This document shows, one piece after another, positions 63,786 through 64,000 of a stretch of 64,000 bases of DNA (its first letter is position 1; every line of letters begins with the position of its first letter). Under the pieces are notes generated by a model, which worked only from the letters and a program-made list of their open reading frames with translations, ran no database searches and was not told the origin of the DNA. The DNA comes from Zymoseptoria tritici IPO323 (taxonomy: Eukaryota; Ascomycota; Dothideomycetes; Mycosphaerellales; Mycosphaerellaceae), in NCBI RefSeq assembly GCF_000219625.1, contig NC_018214.1, positions 372,001 to 436,000 on the forward strand, in the 5' to 3' direction. Position numbers and translations under genes: made by a program.

Positions 63786-64000
63786 ACTCGACGACGTGAT
63801 GTGTAGCAGCTCGGCTCGCTGCGTGAAATGTGTTTGGGTATGGGATGAAGCATCGGCGTTCAGGAGGATCTTTGCATGCATAGCGCGGCTGGGAAGACAT
63901 TGGCTGTGGGTTTCAGCATCAAACGAAAATGTATGCATGAGAGTTGAGGATCTGTCAACAGACCTCGTCACACAGATAGAACCTACGGCGCTACAGCGCT
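63786..64000. other. 3' flank at the window edge
   Basis: Downstream region of the signal peptide peptidase gene. No coding sequence is recognised in the last 215 bases. Confidence 0.5.

Overview
The window is nuclear DNA of a filamentous ascomycete (Pezizomycotina). Genes carry 0-3 short spliceosomal introns, mostly 49-66 bp, with GTRNGT-like donors, CTRAY-like branch points and (C/T)AG acceptors. They lie on both strands without operons and encode eukaryotic core proteins: Prp17, Spc7/KNL1, an Sso-type syntaxin, cytosolic ribosomal proteins uS5 and uS3, and mitochondrial EF-G1. A HET-domain protein and small cysteine-rich secreted proteins point to a filamentous rather than a yeast lineage. 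Dothideomycetes is my guess from overall protein flavour; nothing here proves it. I found no rRNA, tRNA, CRISPR array or intact transposon.

Layout. 1.7-2.7 kb: acetate transporter of the GPR1/FUN34/YaaH family. 2.7-9.0 kb: gene-poor belt with relics, including a clearly broken MFS drug transporter (8.13-8.96 kb). 9.1-13.3 kb: nicotinate phosphoribosyltransferase, an Mpv17/PMP22 membrane protein and a mitochondrial-type BolA protein. 14.0-15.2 kb: HET-domain gene with a probably frameshifted C-terminus. 15.2-24.6 kb: gene-poor accessory stretch with one convincing gene, a six-cysteine secreted protein (18.5-19.2 kb). 24.6-27.3 kb: two intact paralogues and one degenerate copy of a 12-cysteine secreted protein in tandem. 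27.6-33.9 kb: conserved acidic protein, DnaJ/X-domain co-chaperone, malonyl-CoA synthetase-like AMP ligase. 34.1-35.9 kb: orphan multi-pass membrane protein flanked by a diverged direct repeat. 36.6-50.2 kb: conserved housekeeping block (PRP17 divergent from MEF1, syntaxin, an unknown protein, RPS2 divergent from SPC7). 50.2-53.5 kb: gene-poor stretch with a 17-bp minisatellite. 53.5-63.8 kb: large coiled-coil protein, a small unknown protein, a Whi5/Nrm1-type G1/S repressor, RPS3 divergent from maleylacetate reductase, and a signal peptide peptidase.

The genes do not form one pathway. Housekeeping functions (splicing, translation, secretion, kinetochore, NAD salvage) alternate with accessory islands. 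The most interesting part is the 24.6-27.3 kb tandem array of secreted, cysteine-rich proteins: two intact members share 12 cysteines, intron positions and intron phases, and similarity extends into their flanks, which is how effector or antimicrobial-type families expand locally. The HET gene, the second secreted protein and the broken MFS gene fit the picture of a fast-turnover accessory region at roughly 3-27 kb. Exon boundaries were placed by eye from splice signals and protein-family conservation; every multi-exon model listed sums to a whole number of codons.
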